From Spinacia oleracea (taxonomy: Eukaryota; Streptophyta; Magnoliopsida; Caryophyllales; Amaranthaceae): a stretch of DNA of 64,000 nt. The stretch lies in contig NC_079491.1 in NCBI RefSeq assembly GCF_020520425.1, forward strand, positions 45,126,027 through 45,190,026, written 5' to 3'. Both the position numbers and the translations under genes were made by a program. The notes beneath the pieces are model-generated. The model searched no databases, had not been told where the DNA came from, and saw only the letters and a list, made by a program, of their open reading frames with translations. Positions 30,862-44,600 of the stretch are shown in pieces (positions within the stretch are counted from its first letter, which is position 1; every line of letters begins with the position of its first letter).

Positions 30862-32174
30862 AATTTCAGATGCATACACTTTGTAGCGTGCCCTCCCTAG
30901 CTGCGCCCGAACCGAACAAGAACAAGTCTTTAGGACTCCAAGTGTCGTCCCTCCGTAGATAGTCAACAGCACGTCCGAATCCGCCTTAAGCTTGACCAAC
31001 TAGAATCGCCCTTAAGGTTCTAAGAATTTCGGCTAAATAGGTTGCAAGTGTTTGGCTGATTTTTGCTTCAAAATCTTACCTTTGAATACTTCAATGTTGT
31101 GTGTATAAATCTGTGACCCTAGGCACCTATTTATAGTGTTATGGAAAAGGAATTATAGTCCTATTAGAATACAAATTTATTTAATTAGAATCCTCCTAGG
31201 ACTCTATTTAAATAAACTTTATCTATTAGGATTAGATTTAATCATATAACGAATCCCGGTAGCTTTAGGATTCGATTAACACACACACGAGTGGCGCACA
31301 AGCACCGCACGCCCGCACGCAGGCCTTACGGCCCACGCCGAGCGCACAGCGCAAGGCCCAACTCGTCGCAGCCCCTTTGCTCCGCATGCGCGCCCAAGCC
31401 TTGGCTGGGCCTGGCTTTGCGCTAGGCCGGGTCGAGGCTTGGCGTGTGTTTGTTGCGCTTTGGCTCGCTGGGCGATGGCCCGGCTTCGTGCTGGGCCTTC
31501 GTCTGGCAGGCCTCGTTCGATGCTAATTCGTACGATACGCTTCCGATTAAATTCCCGATTCCGGAATTCATTTCCAATACGAACAATATTTAATATTTCC
31601 GATTCCGGAATTAATTTCCGTTTCGAACAAATATTTAATATTTCCGTTTCGGGAATTATTTTCCGATTTCGATAATATTTCCGATTCAGACAATATTTCC
31701 GTTTCCGGCAATATTTCCGATTCCGGCAATATTTCTATTTCCAATAATATTTTCCGATACGTACCATGTTTCCGTTTCCGGCAACATCTACGACTTGGAT
31801 AATATTTATATTTCCGATACGATCCATATTTCCGTTTCCGGCAACATCATCGTTTTCGGAGTATTCATTTCTTGCTTTTGACGATCTCAGCTCCCACTGA
31901 AACCAAGATCCGTCAATTCCGAATATCCATAGATGGAGTATTTAATGCCATTAAATACTTGATCCGTTTACGTACTATTTGTGTGACCCTACGGGTTCAG
32001 TCAAGAGTAAGCTGTGGATTAATATCATTAATTCCACTTGAACTGAAGCGGCCTCTAGCTAGGCATTCAGCTCACTTGATCTCACTGAATTATTAACTTG
32101 TCAATTAATACTGAACCGCATTTATTAGACTTAACATTAAATGCATACTGGGACCAAGGGCATTATTTCCTTCA
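30862..32174 (-). repeat. Copia-2 3' LTR, outer end truncated
   Basis: Starts within the LTR at about TTCAGATGCATACAC and ends ATTTCCTTCA. It lacks the first ~100 bases present in 39286-40688. Confidence 0.88.
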
Positions 32175-32930
32175 GTCTCCCACTTGTCCTTAGGGACAAG
32201 TGTGCATTTCCTAATTCCTTTGTCGCTCGATGCTTGCTCTTGAACATAAGGTAAGAGTTGTCATCCTTATTACGTCCAGAGGTGTTTCTCGGTTTCAGAG
32301 TTCAACTGATCAAATAAACAGATAATCATAGCCTATGATTCATCTGAGCACGGCCATGTATTTTACAGTTTCTAGCTCTCCGAGTGGCCTTGTACAACTT
32401 TTAGCATCTCATCCCGATTTATGGGAGGACAATCCCAATCTTGCGATCTTGAGATTATACTTCGTTTGATAGGTGATTACCTGAGCGTTGCCTTTATAGC
32501 CTCCTTTTACGGTGCGACGGTTGGTCAACGTCAAAGTAAGCAGTTCCCAAACAAGTAATCTCAAATCACTTAGGTATTGAGGATTAGTGTCTAATAATTT
32601 TAATGAAATTTACTTGTGACAAATTCTCATCTCTTACAGTAAAGTTTCATAGGTCTGTCCCATACTAATCTTTCCAAAGTAAGTATCTATGCAAATGCTT
32701 ACGACATTGCCATGTCCACATAGTTCAAGAAACAGAACTACTAGTCATCTTGCATTCTAGTCGTCTAACGTTTTCTATGCTTCCATCTTTATAGAAAACT
32801 CCGACCAGGGACCATTTTCAACTTTTGACATTCAAGTTCACTTGATAGACATTTCTTAGTCACAGGACTGGTCCTGACAGTCTATCTTGAATATATCGTC
32901 AAATTGAAGGGACTCATCATTTAATACTAA
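32175..32930 (-). other. Copia-2 3' untranslated region with polypurine tract
   Basis: Homologous to 24464-25210. The minus strand has AAGTGGGAGAC next to the LTR. Confidence 0.75.
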
Positions 32931-35900
32931 ACCAAGATTAAATGGAATATGAAAATACATTTCATATACGATAAATGTTTAACCCCAATGTTTTACAACC
33001 ATAGGCCTTAAACCCATCTTTAAAACAGATCATGGAATTCAAAGTTATGCTTGATTTCCAGTGCTACAATGCGAGTGTTGTATCTCACTTGTTGCATAGG
33101 TTTAGTTATCATGCTTTGCCAATCTTAATATCCTTTTTCATCGAATGTTCTTCGAGATATGATGATAAGATCTTTTGAGTATGTTTAGTTTGTGATCTAT
33201 TCTTTCTAGCTACAAGAGTAGTTTTACGCATTTTGTAGTGGAGAACCATCAAGTCAGCAGACATGTGATCTACCCAAGTTCAGTGAAGAAATCTTTAACA
33301 TAAACAACCCTGTTTTATTGCTTCTTAGGCAATAATTACTTTTACTTCAACTGTTTAGGTTGCTAGTGATGCTTTGTTTGGATTTACTTATCCAAGCAGT
33401 TCACAGATATGTGGATCGAAGACTTTCCAGCTGTATCTTAGAACATAGAAATTAATATTTAATTTCCCACGCAACAACTCATGGTCTCCAATCCATGTTG
33501 CCATTTCAAAACACGTTGCTCATTAGCTCGTCCTTGTCAATGGATAACTCCAAAGGGATCTTGCTTGATCCTTTGCCAGTGTTTATGCGTGTAGCATCAA
33601 CTATTTAGCATATCTTTATTTCCTTGAATCAAGAGCTACTCTTATGTACCTTTTCAAGTACCATAAGTTTTTCTTGATCTCAATCTAGTTGATCTTCACT
33701 TAGATCAATAGAGATTGGTATATGTTCGTCATGCCTAAAGCCATACGATACATTTTTGGCGATCCTCATATTATATGATAAATTCTTTGCAGAATAATTC
33801 CCAATTGAATTCTATTCATGTAACTTTAGCTCATTCAATTTCAGTAGATACTGAATCCAGCTAAATTCTTTGACATATAATATAGGTTAAGAATCTTTTT
33901 AGATCCTTTGATGTTTAACTTAGTAAATGCTTATACATAGTTCAAACATTCTTTACTTAGATTTATTCACATGGGTCGAATATCTCTAAGGGGGTATTTC
34001 GTGTTTGATTTAGTAAATTTCATTACTTAATCCAAAACAATATTATAAGATCTTTGTAACTAGATCTTAATACCCAATATGTACTAAGTTTCGCCATGGT
34101 CCATCATTGATGAATAATTTCAAACCTAAGTCATTAGCATTTGAATGTTATTTCACAATAGAGAGATATGTGTGTAATACACATGGGACCAATCAATTTT
34201 TATGTACTCCAACTAAACTTCTTATATATCTATAAGAATCATGTACATTTTATGAAACTAAAATACTTATTAGCTTCACTAAAATACAGTTCCAATTCCC
34301 AGTTGCTTGCTTAAATCCATACTTAGATTTCATAAGCTAACTTTCCTTTTCAAGTATTTATTTGGATCCACAAATCCTATGACATACCATGTACATAGTT
34401 TATTCCAACATTTGATTGAGGAATACGTTTTGTCATCCAATTGCCATATGTACCAATATGCAATCATTGCTTGAATTATAGACTTGAGCATTACGATTAT
34501 GCACGAGGTTTCAACACAATCCATGCCATGAATTTGTTTGTAACCTTTTAGCAACTAATATAGCTTTGTGTGTGAACACAATTCCATATTTGATGGTTTT
34601 TATCCTTAAAACAAACTTGCAACCAATAGGTGTGAAACTATTTTTGCAAATCAACAAAATTTCAATTTTGTCATCAAAACATTGAGTATGTTTTATGGCC
34701 TCTAACCATTTAAAACATTTGAGTCTATATATGGCCTCTAACCTTTTAGGGAATCTGGGTTTCGTCATAGCTTTCTCACAGGTCAGAAACTCATGATAAT
34801 AGTTTGACTGCAAGTTGTAGGTTTCTTCACTATCTAATAGAAGAATCGCATAGCTTCAATGACCTGAACTCCATGTTTCTTCACTATCTAATAGAAGAAT
34901 CTCATAGTTTCAGTGACTTGAACTCTATGCCTACTTGGGTATAGAACATCAAACAATAGAATATCAATAGCCACTTGTTAGTCTTTTGAATATTCTGTTC
35001 TCCTTGAAGCACTTGTAAAGTCTTCTAAGAGATGTCTAATCTTTAAAGCCACTTCTAAAGTCCTTAAAGAATAAGTGTTCGGATTTTCTGAAGAACTTCG
35101 AAAAGCCTCCGGAATGTCCGTTTATGTTTGTTGTTCGCCTCGAAGACTTTCGAGGTCCATTTTCTCCCACTTGTCATTTTGGAAACGAATCTCCAAAAGG
35201 ACATTATTTCGAGCAAACAAACATTATGTTCTCAAAAATTCGTGGTAGGAACAATACCCTTGTGTCTCATTTGAATAAATCACAATGAAACGTATATCTA
35301 TACTTGGCCTTAGTTTGTTGAATAACAAACACTAAGCTCCCACTGAGTTTAGGAACTCTTTAGATATATTATGAAAAGATATTCTGAAATTACTTTTCAA
35401 TAGCTTTGACGAATTTGGTTTAGTTTGGTGGTAGTTTGAGCATTTTGTTTTAGAAATTATAGGAAAGGTCTTTATGATTCATCATTGATCGAATCAAGTA
35501 TTAATTGACTTCGATAATTCCAACTTAGATATGCCATATCTTATGGAGCTAGATCGTTAAATTACAACACACAATCATTGATGATCATTTTGGTCTTAAA
35601 GTTATCATCGTCATGATCTAACCTAGATCTTTATGATTTCTTGCCAAGTGGACGTTTTTATACTTTTCTATGAATCTTTGAACTAGCCAAACAGATTCAA
35701 GATTATATCACTTTGAGTAAATAAATCCATATTCACTCAAACCATGTGAAATAATAAAGTCATAAAAAATCTTTCTTTAGCTTTGAACTCTATTGTCTAG
35801 GCGTTCTAACAATAGTTCATATATTTTGTTACTTTCAACAAGTAAGACTAGCTTGTCTTGGATTGATCTAGAAATCAACCAGCTTTCAAAAGTCCATAGA

Positions 35901-36999
35901 GATTTTGAATGTTAACTTGTTGATATGGTCTAAGCAACAATGCCAAAGATTAGTGGAACTCAAATCAAGAGATTGATTTGAACCTAAGTTCTTTATTGTT
36001 AAAGAGTTGTTTGTTTTAATCAAGTATATTGACTCAACCCGTAAATGACCATTTCATTCAAATAAACAAACAAACAAACATTGTTTTTGTTTTTCTTGAA
36101 TGTGAGTCTTTCTATGTTTGAAGCAGAAATTTAAGTATGCTGATTATGGAACAAAATAGCCATTAAGTTCCAGCCTTGAAAGGACTTAAAACAAACCAGA
36201 TGACCCTACAACTAATGTAGCATTGCCATGCTTCATTTCCCACTTGTAGGTCATTAGTGTATCCTAGCTTCCATTGTTTGAGTTATTACCGAAGTAAGAA
36301 CCTCAAGCGGTATATGATACCAAGGAAGTTTGATTGCTAGGTTACTTCTCTTTAAACATAAACTTTTAGGTAGAAACGGAATTGTAAATTCCTTTCACTT
36401 GTTCCTTGTTTTCCTATTTCTTGTACCCTTTCTTTAAGAATTGAATTCTCTAGTGTTGACTTTTATACTTTGTTAGACATGTCCAATGTCACCAACAAGG
36501 TTCTTTACCATTTTAATTTATGTTGAATATTCTGTTTCAACCAGATGATCTTACCAGAAGCTTCTAAAGTTCTCTAAGCATCGATCTATTCGAATGTCTA
36601 GGGACTAGACTCATTCGAGAATTAAATGGATAAAAGATGTTAGGTTGTTAACCATTGGTAAAGCTGAGCCTTTAAACTCAATGCTTTATGATCTCAAAAC
36701 TACATTGTATTTTGAATTCACAAGCACCAATCGGTTTGCCATTCGACTTTGATACTCGAAAACAACCATAAAAGTCGCTATAAGAAACGTACATTTAAAT
36801 TGCTCATTTTCTCTCAATTCCGTGAATCGTTCTTGGATTCACTACCAACCGAGGAAATTTACTGTTACCTTTCTAAAAGGATTTACTGCAGTGCAAGATA
36901 TTTAATTATAAACAATAATTAAAACATACATTGAAGCATGCAAAGTTTAAACATTTATCATGAGTAATAACTTGAAAATTAAAGCAATCATGCAATTTA
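32931..36999 (-). pseudogene. Copia-2 interior, heavily decayed gag-pol
   Basis: No frame longer than about 100 codons. Pieces align with copia-1: 34330-34813 keeps RT fragments (MTKPRFPKRLEAI, GCKFVLRIKTIKYG); 35150-35270 parallels the copia-1 integrase/RT linker at 27118-27230. Other stretches show only weak similarity. The same decayed sequence recurs at 59501-61054 in the other orientation, so the decay predates amplification of this family. Confidence 0.75.
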
Positions 37000-39270
37000 A
37001 ACAAGTTATTAGCATTTTATTCAAGTTATGTGTTCCGGCAGGTGTGAATAAAATGATTCCAAGATCCTAAAATCATTGAAGAATTAAGCACATTATGTAT
37101 TTGACTCAATTCTAAAATATTTTAGGTAAGCAAAAGCCTTCTGCTAATAGTCTAGAAACTACTCTTGGTTGATAGGTACGTCTAAGAACTTATTAGGTAA
37201 ACCTATCGATTTTGCCACGACATAAAAGGACTCCTTACTTATATCGTTGAGTTTCACCAAAACTAACATGTACTCACAATTATTTGTGTACCTTACCCCT
37301 TTAGGATCAATAAGTAACACCTCGCTGAGCGTAAAACTATTACTGGATTGATGTAAAGGTTATCCAAGTAAGTGTTATTTTGGCATGGCACCTTTTAACT
37401 CAATTTTTAAGTTTGGAGCTTAAGGCTCTTACTATGTTGGTTAGATTTTAAGTGAACTAAAATCCTTAATAATGCAACATAATCAAGCCAAAATCTCATG
37501 CATATTTAAAACATATTTAAAAGCAATAAATAACTTAAAGCATGCATAAGATAAATGTGATCTAGTATGGCTCGACTTCATCTTGAAGCTTCAACTTCAA
37601 AGTCCGTCTTGAAAATGGATTGGAAACTCCGTCTTGAATATCACCGTGGGAGGCGCCATTTTCTTCAAATAGGATCAGCTATAATTAAACTAATCACAAC
37701 TATTTGATGGTACGCAGACCATATTTGAATTGAAAAAAAAATTTGGTGCATTAGACCAATTACATTCAAATTAATGGTACGCAGACCATATTTTCTATCC
37801 TATTTGGGCCATACTAGTCACTTCATAACCTGCAAAAAAGTACATATACAATATATACCATTCACCCATTCATTATCATGAATGGCCCACATAGCTGGTT
37901 AGTAAAACACATTGTATGCATCACATAAATATTTGCAGCAATTAATCAAGGGCACCAATAATCTACCAATTATTCAGTCCTTATTAATTCTAATCAAGTT
38001 GTTTAACCTTAAAGGATTTGTAGACCTAATCAAGAGTTTATGACTAAAATTGCTCCCACTTAAACCAATATCTTTATATGCTTTACTAATTTTAAACATA
38101 AAATTGTATTTCTAGTCTAACAGGAAACATACAAGTTTAATTAAAATTTAAAACTCATATAAAATTATAATCGAATCCATTTATTTAATTTATTTTTCAG
38201 TTGAATTAAATAAATTTAAATTAATTCAAGGTTTAATTTTAGTAAAATAATTAGTATAAATTAAAATTTATAATAATTATAATATTCAAAATTAAAATCC
38301 GAGAAAACAATTTAAATTATTAATTTTAAAAATTAATTAAAATTATTTCCGAACTGAAAATTTAAAATTAAAACGAAACACATCAATAGTTTGCAAGACG
38401 AGGCACTTGGGCTTGTGCCGCATAGCTCGTTGCTCGCTGCATTCGTACCGCACGGGCGACGAGCTCCCTTGCTCGTCGTAGCGTGCCCGCACTATACAAC
38501 ACCCCTTAAGGGTAACACGTAGCTTCCTTTGCTTTGTGCGTGCAACATTTATGAGCGTTTTCATAAAAATTTAAAAATTTTAATTTAAAATTAACGACAA
38601 ATTAATAAATCATATTAATTTCATAATTTTAGGGCGAAAAATCGAAAATTTATTAATCAATTAATTTCCGATTAACATGGATTCAAATCTAGGTCATAAA
38701 AATTTAAAATTTAACATAAATTAACAATTTTTATGGTGGATTTTAATCATGGATACCTAATTAAATTATTAATTAATTATGAAAAACAAATTAATTATAA
38801 ATTATTCGAATTTCAACAAATTAATCATAATTACAAATTAGGTTGTATAATTAACAAGTCTAGGCATTCAAATTTGTTAAACATATACTGTAGGTCAATC
38901 AAAAACTCAAGATTTATCAACAAGAATCGCAAATATTCAATTTAACATCTTAAATTTACAAACTTTTGCGTTCGAAAAACGAAAACCTCCGAAAAGTCAT
39001 AGTTAGGCTTCGAATTTGGGAATTCTGGGTTCGTCCAAATAAGACTATTTTTTGTCAAAATTTAGAATGCCTTTTACATGCGGAATTGACACAAAAATCA
39101 CTCGATTTGGATGAGTAACGAAGAAACTGCCAAAAACCTGCGTACATATAATTAAATAAACGCAATTTGCAATTAATTAACAATTACCAAAATTAATCAC
39201 CCCTTTTAATTCTTTGCAAATTTGTAAAATTTAACCATGTCATGCAATTTAGATTATGTAAATAATAAGA
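37000..39270 (-). other. Copia-2 5' leader
   Basis: Conserved with the copia-1 leader up to about 38380. A further 0.9 kb towards the LTR is present only here, because copia-1 lost this end. It includes a GC-richer patch at 38390-38550. No gene is seen. Confidence 0.7.
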
Positions 39271-39284
39271 GGCTCGTGATACCA
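39271..39284 (-). promoter_or_regulatory. Copia-2 primer binding site (tRNA-Met)
   Basis: The minus strand reads TGGTATCACGAGCC one base after the LTR end CCTAACA, a close match to the plant initiator tRNA-Met primer site. Confidence 0.85.
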
Positions 39285-39285
39285 C

Positions 39286-40688
39286 TGTTAGGATATGATA
39301 CATATGACAAAACATAAATCATGCGGAAAACCTTAATGCCAGGAAACATATTATTTACACATAATCATTTAGCATAATTTAGATGCATACACTTTGTAGC
39401 GTGCCCTCCCTAGCTGCGCCCGAACCGAACAAGAACAAGTCTTTAGGACTCCAAGTGTCGTCCCTCCGTAGATAGTCCACAGCACGTCCGGATCCGCCTT
39501 AAGCTTGACCAACTAGAATCGCCCTTAAGGTTCTAAGAATTTCGGCTAAATAGGTTGCAAGTGTTTGGCTGACTTTTCCTTCAAAATCTTACCTTTGAAT
39601 ACTTCAATGTTGTGTGTATAAATCTGTGACCCTAGGCACCTATTTATAGTGTTATGGAAAAGGAATTATAGTCCTATTAGAATACAAATTTATTTAATTA
39701 GAATCCTGCTAGGACTCTATTTAAATAAACTTTATCTATTAGGATTAGATTTAATCATATGACGAATCTCGGTAGCTTTAGGATTCGAGTAACACACACA
39801 CGAGTGGCGCACAAGCACCGCACACCCACACGCAGGCCTTACGACCCACGCCGAGCGCACAGCGCAAGGCCCAACTCGTCGCAGCCCCTTTGCTCCGCAT
39901 GCGCGCCCAAGCCTTGGCTGGGCCTGGCTTTGCGCTGGGCCTGGTCGAGGCTTGGCGTGTGTTTGTTGCGCTTTGGCTCGCCGGGCGATGGCCCGGCTTC
40001 GTGCTGGGCCTTCGTCTGGCAGGCCTCGTCCGATGCCTAATTCGTACGATACGCTTCTGATTAAATTCCCGATTCCGGAATTCATTTCCGATACGAACAA
40101 TATTTAATGTTTCCGATTCCGGAATTAATTTCCGTTTCGAACAAATATTTAATATTTTCGTTTCCGGAATTATTTTCCGATTTCGATAATATTTCCGATT
40201 CTGACAATATTTCCGTTTTCGGCAATATTTCCGATTCCGGCAATATTTCCATTTCCAATAATATTTTCCGATACGTACCATGTTTCCGTTTCCGGCAACA
40301 TCTACGACTTGGATAATATTTATATTTCCGATACGATCCATATTTCTGTTTCCGGCAACATCATCGTTTTCGGAGTATTCATTTCTTACTTTTGACGATC
40401 TCAGCTCCCACTGAAACCAAGATCCGTCGATTCCGAATATCCATAGATGGAGTATTTAATGCCATTAAATACTTGATCCGTTTACGTACTATTTGTGTGA
40501 CCCTACGGGTTCAGTCAAGAGTAAGATGTGGATTAATATCATTAATTCCACTTGAACTGAAGCGGCCTCTAGCTAGGCATTCAGCTCACTTGATCTCACT
40601 GAATTATTAACTTGTCAATTAATACTGAACCGCATTTATTAGACTTAACATTAAATGCATACTTGGACCAAGGGCATTATTTCCTTCA
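39286..40688 (-). repeat. Copia-2 5' LTR (complete)
   Basis: 1403 bp, plus-strand ends TGTTAGGATATG and TTTCCTTCA. It has a minus-strand TATAAATAG (39640-39648), a GC-rich patch at about 39790-40035 and the TTTCCG array. Chromovirus integrase follows directly. Confidence 0.93.
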
Positions 40689-41476
40689 CAGCCTTCCACC
40701 CAGCCACAGATGGACAAACTGAGAGAACCATCCAAACCCTTGAGGACATTCTTCGAGCATGCGTCATCGATTTCCAAGGAAGTTGGTAAGATAGATTGGA
40801 TTTGATTGAGTTTTCATATAACAATAGATATCATGCTAGTATAGGAATGACACCATTTGAGGCCTTGTATGGACGGAAGTGTGGAAGTCCACTTTGTTGG
40901 AATGACATTAGTGAAACTGTAGTGTTGGGACCTCAAATGATAGAGGACACCATGAACCAAATCCGAACCATCCAATCAAAAATTCAAGCGGCACAGGATC
41001 GCCAAAAGAGTTATGCAGACTTGAAACGTAGGGATGAAGAATTCAACATAGGTGATAAGGTGTTGCTCAAAGTGTCACCAATGAAAGGTGTCATAAGATT
41101 TGGAAAGAAAGGAAAGTTAATCCCTAAGTACATAGGCCCATACGAAATCTTAGAACGAATTGGAAAGGTAGCCTATAGACTAGCCTTGCCTATGGACTTG
41201 CATAGCGTGCATAATGTGTTCCACATATCTCAGTTGAGGAAGTATGTTCCGGATAAGTCGCATGTGTTGCAACCGGAGACCATAGAATTAGACCAAAGTT
41301 TAACTTTCGAGGAAAGACCTGTCAAAATCCTGGATAGTAAAGTGCGTAGTACACGTACTAAGGATGTGAAAATTGTCAAAGTGTTGTGGTCTAATCAAGA
41401 ATCTGAGGAAGCAACTTGGGAAGCGGAGGACGAAATGAGAAAGAAATATCCCGAGCTTTTTCCCGAGGTTAGTTGA
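40689..41476 (+). pseudogene. Second copy of chromovirus integrase C-terminus and chromodomain region
   Basis: Equivalent to 22266-23047, diverged by a few percent. An in-frame TAA at about 40788 replaces a Glu codon. Unlike the first copy it keeps Gln where that copy has a stop, and it has the intact C-terminal end (KKYPELFPEVS then TGA). It leads into the genuine 3' end of the element. Confidence 0.9.
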
Positions 41477-41745
41477 GTTACGGGGTCGTAACTCGTGTCT
41501 TTTAAGGGGGGTAGAGTGCGGTAGAATTTCGCGCTTTTTACCTTGTTTTCCCCTATTTTATGCTAAATTTAGTGCTTTCTATTGAATTTGCACTTATTAT
41601 TGACCTGTTTAATCATGTAAAGAGTACAACAACTTAACTTTTTTGCAAGTGAACGCATTAAGTCTCATAAAGTCTCAAGTTTTGAGTTTGAATTTTGATT
41701 TCCGAACCCAAGTTTCGGGACGAACTTCTTTTAAGGAGGGTAGAC
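41477..41745 (+). other. Chromovirus 3' untranslated region with two polypurine tracts
   Basis: Contains TTTTAAGGGGGGTAGAG (41498-41514) and, directly before the LTR, TTTTAAGGAGGGTAGAC (41729-41745). The second is in the functional position; the first is a near duplicate about 230 bases upstream. Confidence 0.75.
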
Positions 41746-42464
41746 TGTAATACATCGTATTTTTATAATAATTATAAATATATTTTATTATATTTTTAAA
41801 GCATTTTATGATTTTTATAATTTATTTCGCATTTAAATGTTATTTAAATGTATTTTAATTAATTAGAATATTTATTATTTTAATTAATTACGAAACGAAT
41901 TTAATTCTCGACTCGGGAAATTTAATGGGTCGCAAGTAATTTTAAAGGTTTGGGTTTTAAATGAAAAGTCCAACTCGTTTTATTAATCGAGCTCAATCAA
42001 AAGAATTTAATTCTAAGCTTAAGGCTAGCCCAATAATTTAAATGCTAAGCCCAATGTAAAATTTCCAAGCCCAGCCCACTAGCCTAGCCTATAAATAGGA
42101 CTCTCCTCATTAATGATCCCCCTTATTTTTCATTAAGCCTTTCCTCTCTTGCTTGCCCCACACTCTTTCTTTCTCCTCTCTTGTCCGGCTCACCCGCACG
42201 CACAGCACGAGCACTCGTCGTGCCTCGTGTGATGTCGTGCCCTCGCTGCTCGCCCACACTCTCGCCCACTCCCGCTCTTGCTCGCAGCCGCAGCGCGCAC
42301 TCGAGTGCCCTGCGCTGCTGTTCTGTTGCTGTTGTTGTGTGCGTGCTCGTGCCCAGCGCCCACACACGTCCCTCACCCTCTCGTTCTCGTCTTTTGCGCG
42401 CACAGCGCACAACGCCCATCGCCATCGCTCCGTCGCCCTCTCGTCCCGCGCACTAGCGCGCTGC
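41746..42464 (+). repeat. Chromovirus 3' LTR, left piece
   Basis: Starts TGTAATACATCG and carries a TATA box at about 42090. It is cut in the GC-rich patch by the solo LTR, with duplicated GCTGC (42460-42464 and 55810-55814). Confidence 0.92.
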
Positions 42465-44443
42465 TATAATCCCCGTAAATTTAGGAACATTATTTATATA
42501 TTTTAACGTATAGATTATTATCTTTAAATTAGAATTTACGGGTTTTAGAAATAAATATATAATTAACGCATATTTATTTTATTATATTTTGAATATTTTT
42601 AACGATTTACGAAATCAAAATAATTTTAGAATTTTACGTTAAAAAGAATTCGAATTACGAAAACACGTTCGATTGAATTTAGAAAACAATCCTAACCATT
42701 TTGGATTCAAACAACCTTAATCCTACTCCTAGCCCAATTAGGTAAAGCCCAAATCAATAAAACTCAAAACAACCCTCCTTCCCCTTTTCTATTTCACGTG
42801 AAACCAAAAAAAAAACAAGAGAAAACCCTCTTCTTCTTCACTATTCACGTAACCAAACCCTCAACACTGCTCCTCCTTGCTGCCGCTGCCCACGTCGCCG
42901 GACCACCACCTGCCCGCCCAGCCCCTCCGTGTCGCCGGCAGTTTCTCTCTCTCCCCTTATTCGGTTAAACCCTTAAACCTTAGACTAATTGAATGTCTTA
43001 ATTATTATTATTTTTTTAGTTTAAATTATGATTCTTGAATTTAGATTGTAAGTTTCATGATTTAATTTGCAAATTTCAGATTTTTATATTTGCGTAATTG
43101 AATTATTAATTTTCAGATTTGTATATTATATTTAAATAATATATTTAATTTTCAGATTATATAAATGCATTGAAATATTAATTTTTTATTATTTAAAGTA
43201 TGAATTTCAAGGTTTTAATGGATGTAAATCATGGTAGGACAATTGTGGATTATTGAATTTATTGTCTCGATGTACTAGGAATGTAAATTGGCCTTGGTGA
43301 AGTTTTTAAACGAGTTTATATTGCTGAAAATTTAAAGTACGATGTTTGCAAAGAGTTTTCAACGAATTTCAATCACTAATTCGATATTTATGATGCTAGG
43401 AAATCAAATATTCAAGTTTCGATATTGGGGAAAGTTCTAAATATGTTTAGGATGCATTTAGAATGCTTTATTGTGGTTGCGAATGATTAGAGATTCATTG
43501 GGATTATTTGTTGGTTGTTTTAGGCGGAGAGTTCTCTTTAGGCGACTTTTGAAAGTGTTAAAGTGACGTATCAGTTTGTTTACACAAGGTACGTACATAC
43601 CTGTGTGCTTGGAGATGTGTGTTATTTGCTGAAACCTTGTTGAAATCGTTGATGAACTTGGTTATGTTGAAATTTACATGTTTAATATTGTTGGATGGAC
43701 ATGTTGAACATATATTTCGTTATGAGAATTATAACATGTTAGTATGGATGATTGATGCAAACATGTTGGTTGGGAACACTAGATTATGTTATATATATAT
43801 TGATTCAGATCGATTGATCATTGTTCCCTTTTAGCTTTTCACTACTTTATGAGGGCCGAGGACCTTGTTTAGTAAGTTGAAACCTTATACCCATATAGAG
43901 GGGTTGATCAGTATTAAAGGAAAGGTTGAATTTAATTGGAATAAGTCTTGATTGATACCTTTGTGATCACTTACTTAATTCCAAGATAAAAATAGTTGTG
44001 AATAATTGTTGATTGTATGACTTATGTGATTGTTGAGTCATAACAAAGTTTTAATCTGTAAATCATGTAAAGTGAAAATACGTAGCAATAGCTTTAGACT
44101 GTGCACGTCTAAAGTGACGGACAATCAGGAGTTGGGGTCATAGGTCGCCTATGGCTTTTCCCGGGGCCGGAATGATCACCGGTTCTATTTCAGTCAAAAG
44201 TTCCTCGATATCGCAGGTCATTGGGGTTACGGAGTCGCGCCCGTACCTCGTCTTCCTTAGTGAAGACTTCTAGTAGCAAATCGATCCATTGACTATTTCA
44301 ATTAAAATAAATGTTATTGTTATAAAAGTCTAGTCCAGTCTAGCCTAGTCTAGTCAAGTGTGGTCTTCAAATTAATATGTTTTGTTTGCCCTTACTTATG
44401 TTTTATTAGCATCATGTTAGGATTGTTCATTTAATAGAATCAT

Positions 44444-44600
44444 CACTACGCCAAAATGAGTAATTAACAGCGCCTAATTAATAGCGCTTATTAAAAAGCG
44501 CTGCGGTTAAGCCTAATTAATAGCGCTTTTTAAAAAACGCTATGGTTATTCTTAAATAGCAGCACTTCATTTTTAATTGCTGTTAAAATGATATTATTAG
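44444..44600 (+). repeat. CACTA-1 left terminal and subterminal repeats
   Basis: Several TAGCGCTT...AAGCGCT motifs, each a small palindrome, in the usual place of transposase-binding subterminal repeats. Confidence 0.8.

Larger units (their letters stand above)
30860..40688 (-). mobile_element. Ty1/copia element 2, non-autonomous type (minus strand)
   Basis: Two closely similar LTRs (30862-32174, lacking about 100 bases at its outer end, and 39286-40688), a good primer site, a conserved leader and 3' region, but an interior (about 32930-37000) where only scattered copia motifs survive. It was inserted into the integrase of a chromovirus copy. LTRs differ by roughly 2% by eye over the parts compared, far less than the decay of the interior. 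Confidence 0.85.

Noticed and set aside
39778-40341. 187-codon minus-strand frame with Arg/Lys/Tyr repeats
   Set aside because: Product of the TTTCCG array and GC-rich patch in the copia LTR; the equivalent frame at 23769-24116 has the same origin.
23051-40688. One large copia element with three LTRs from a simple LTR-LTR event
   Set aside because: Chromovirus integrase sequence at 30813-30859 lies between the two copia bodies, and the interiors differ greatly, so two elements joined by recombination fit better.
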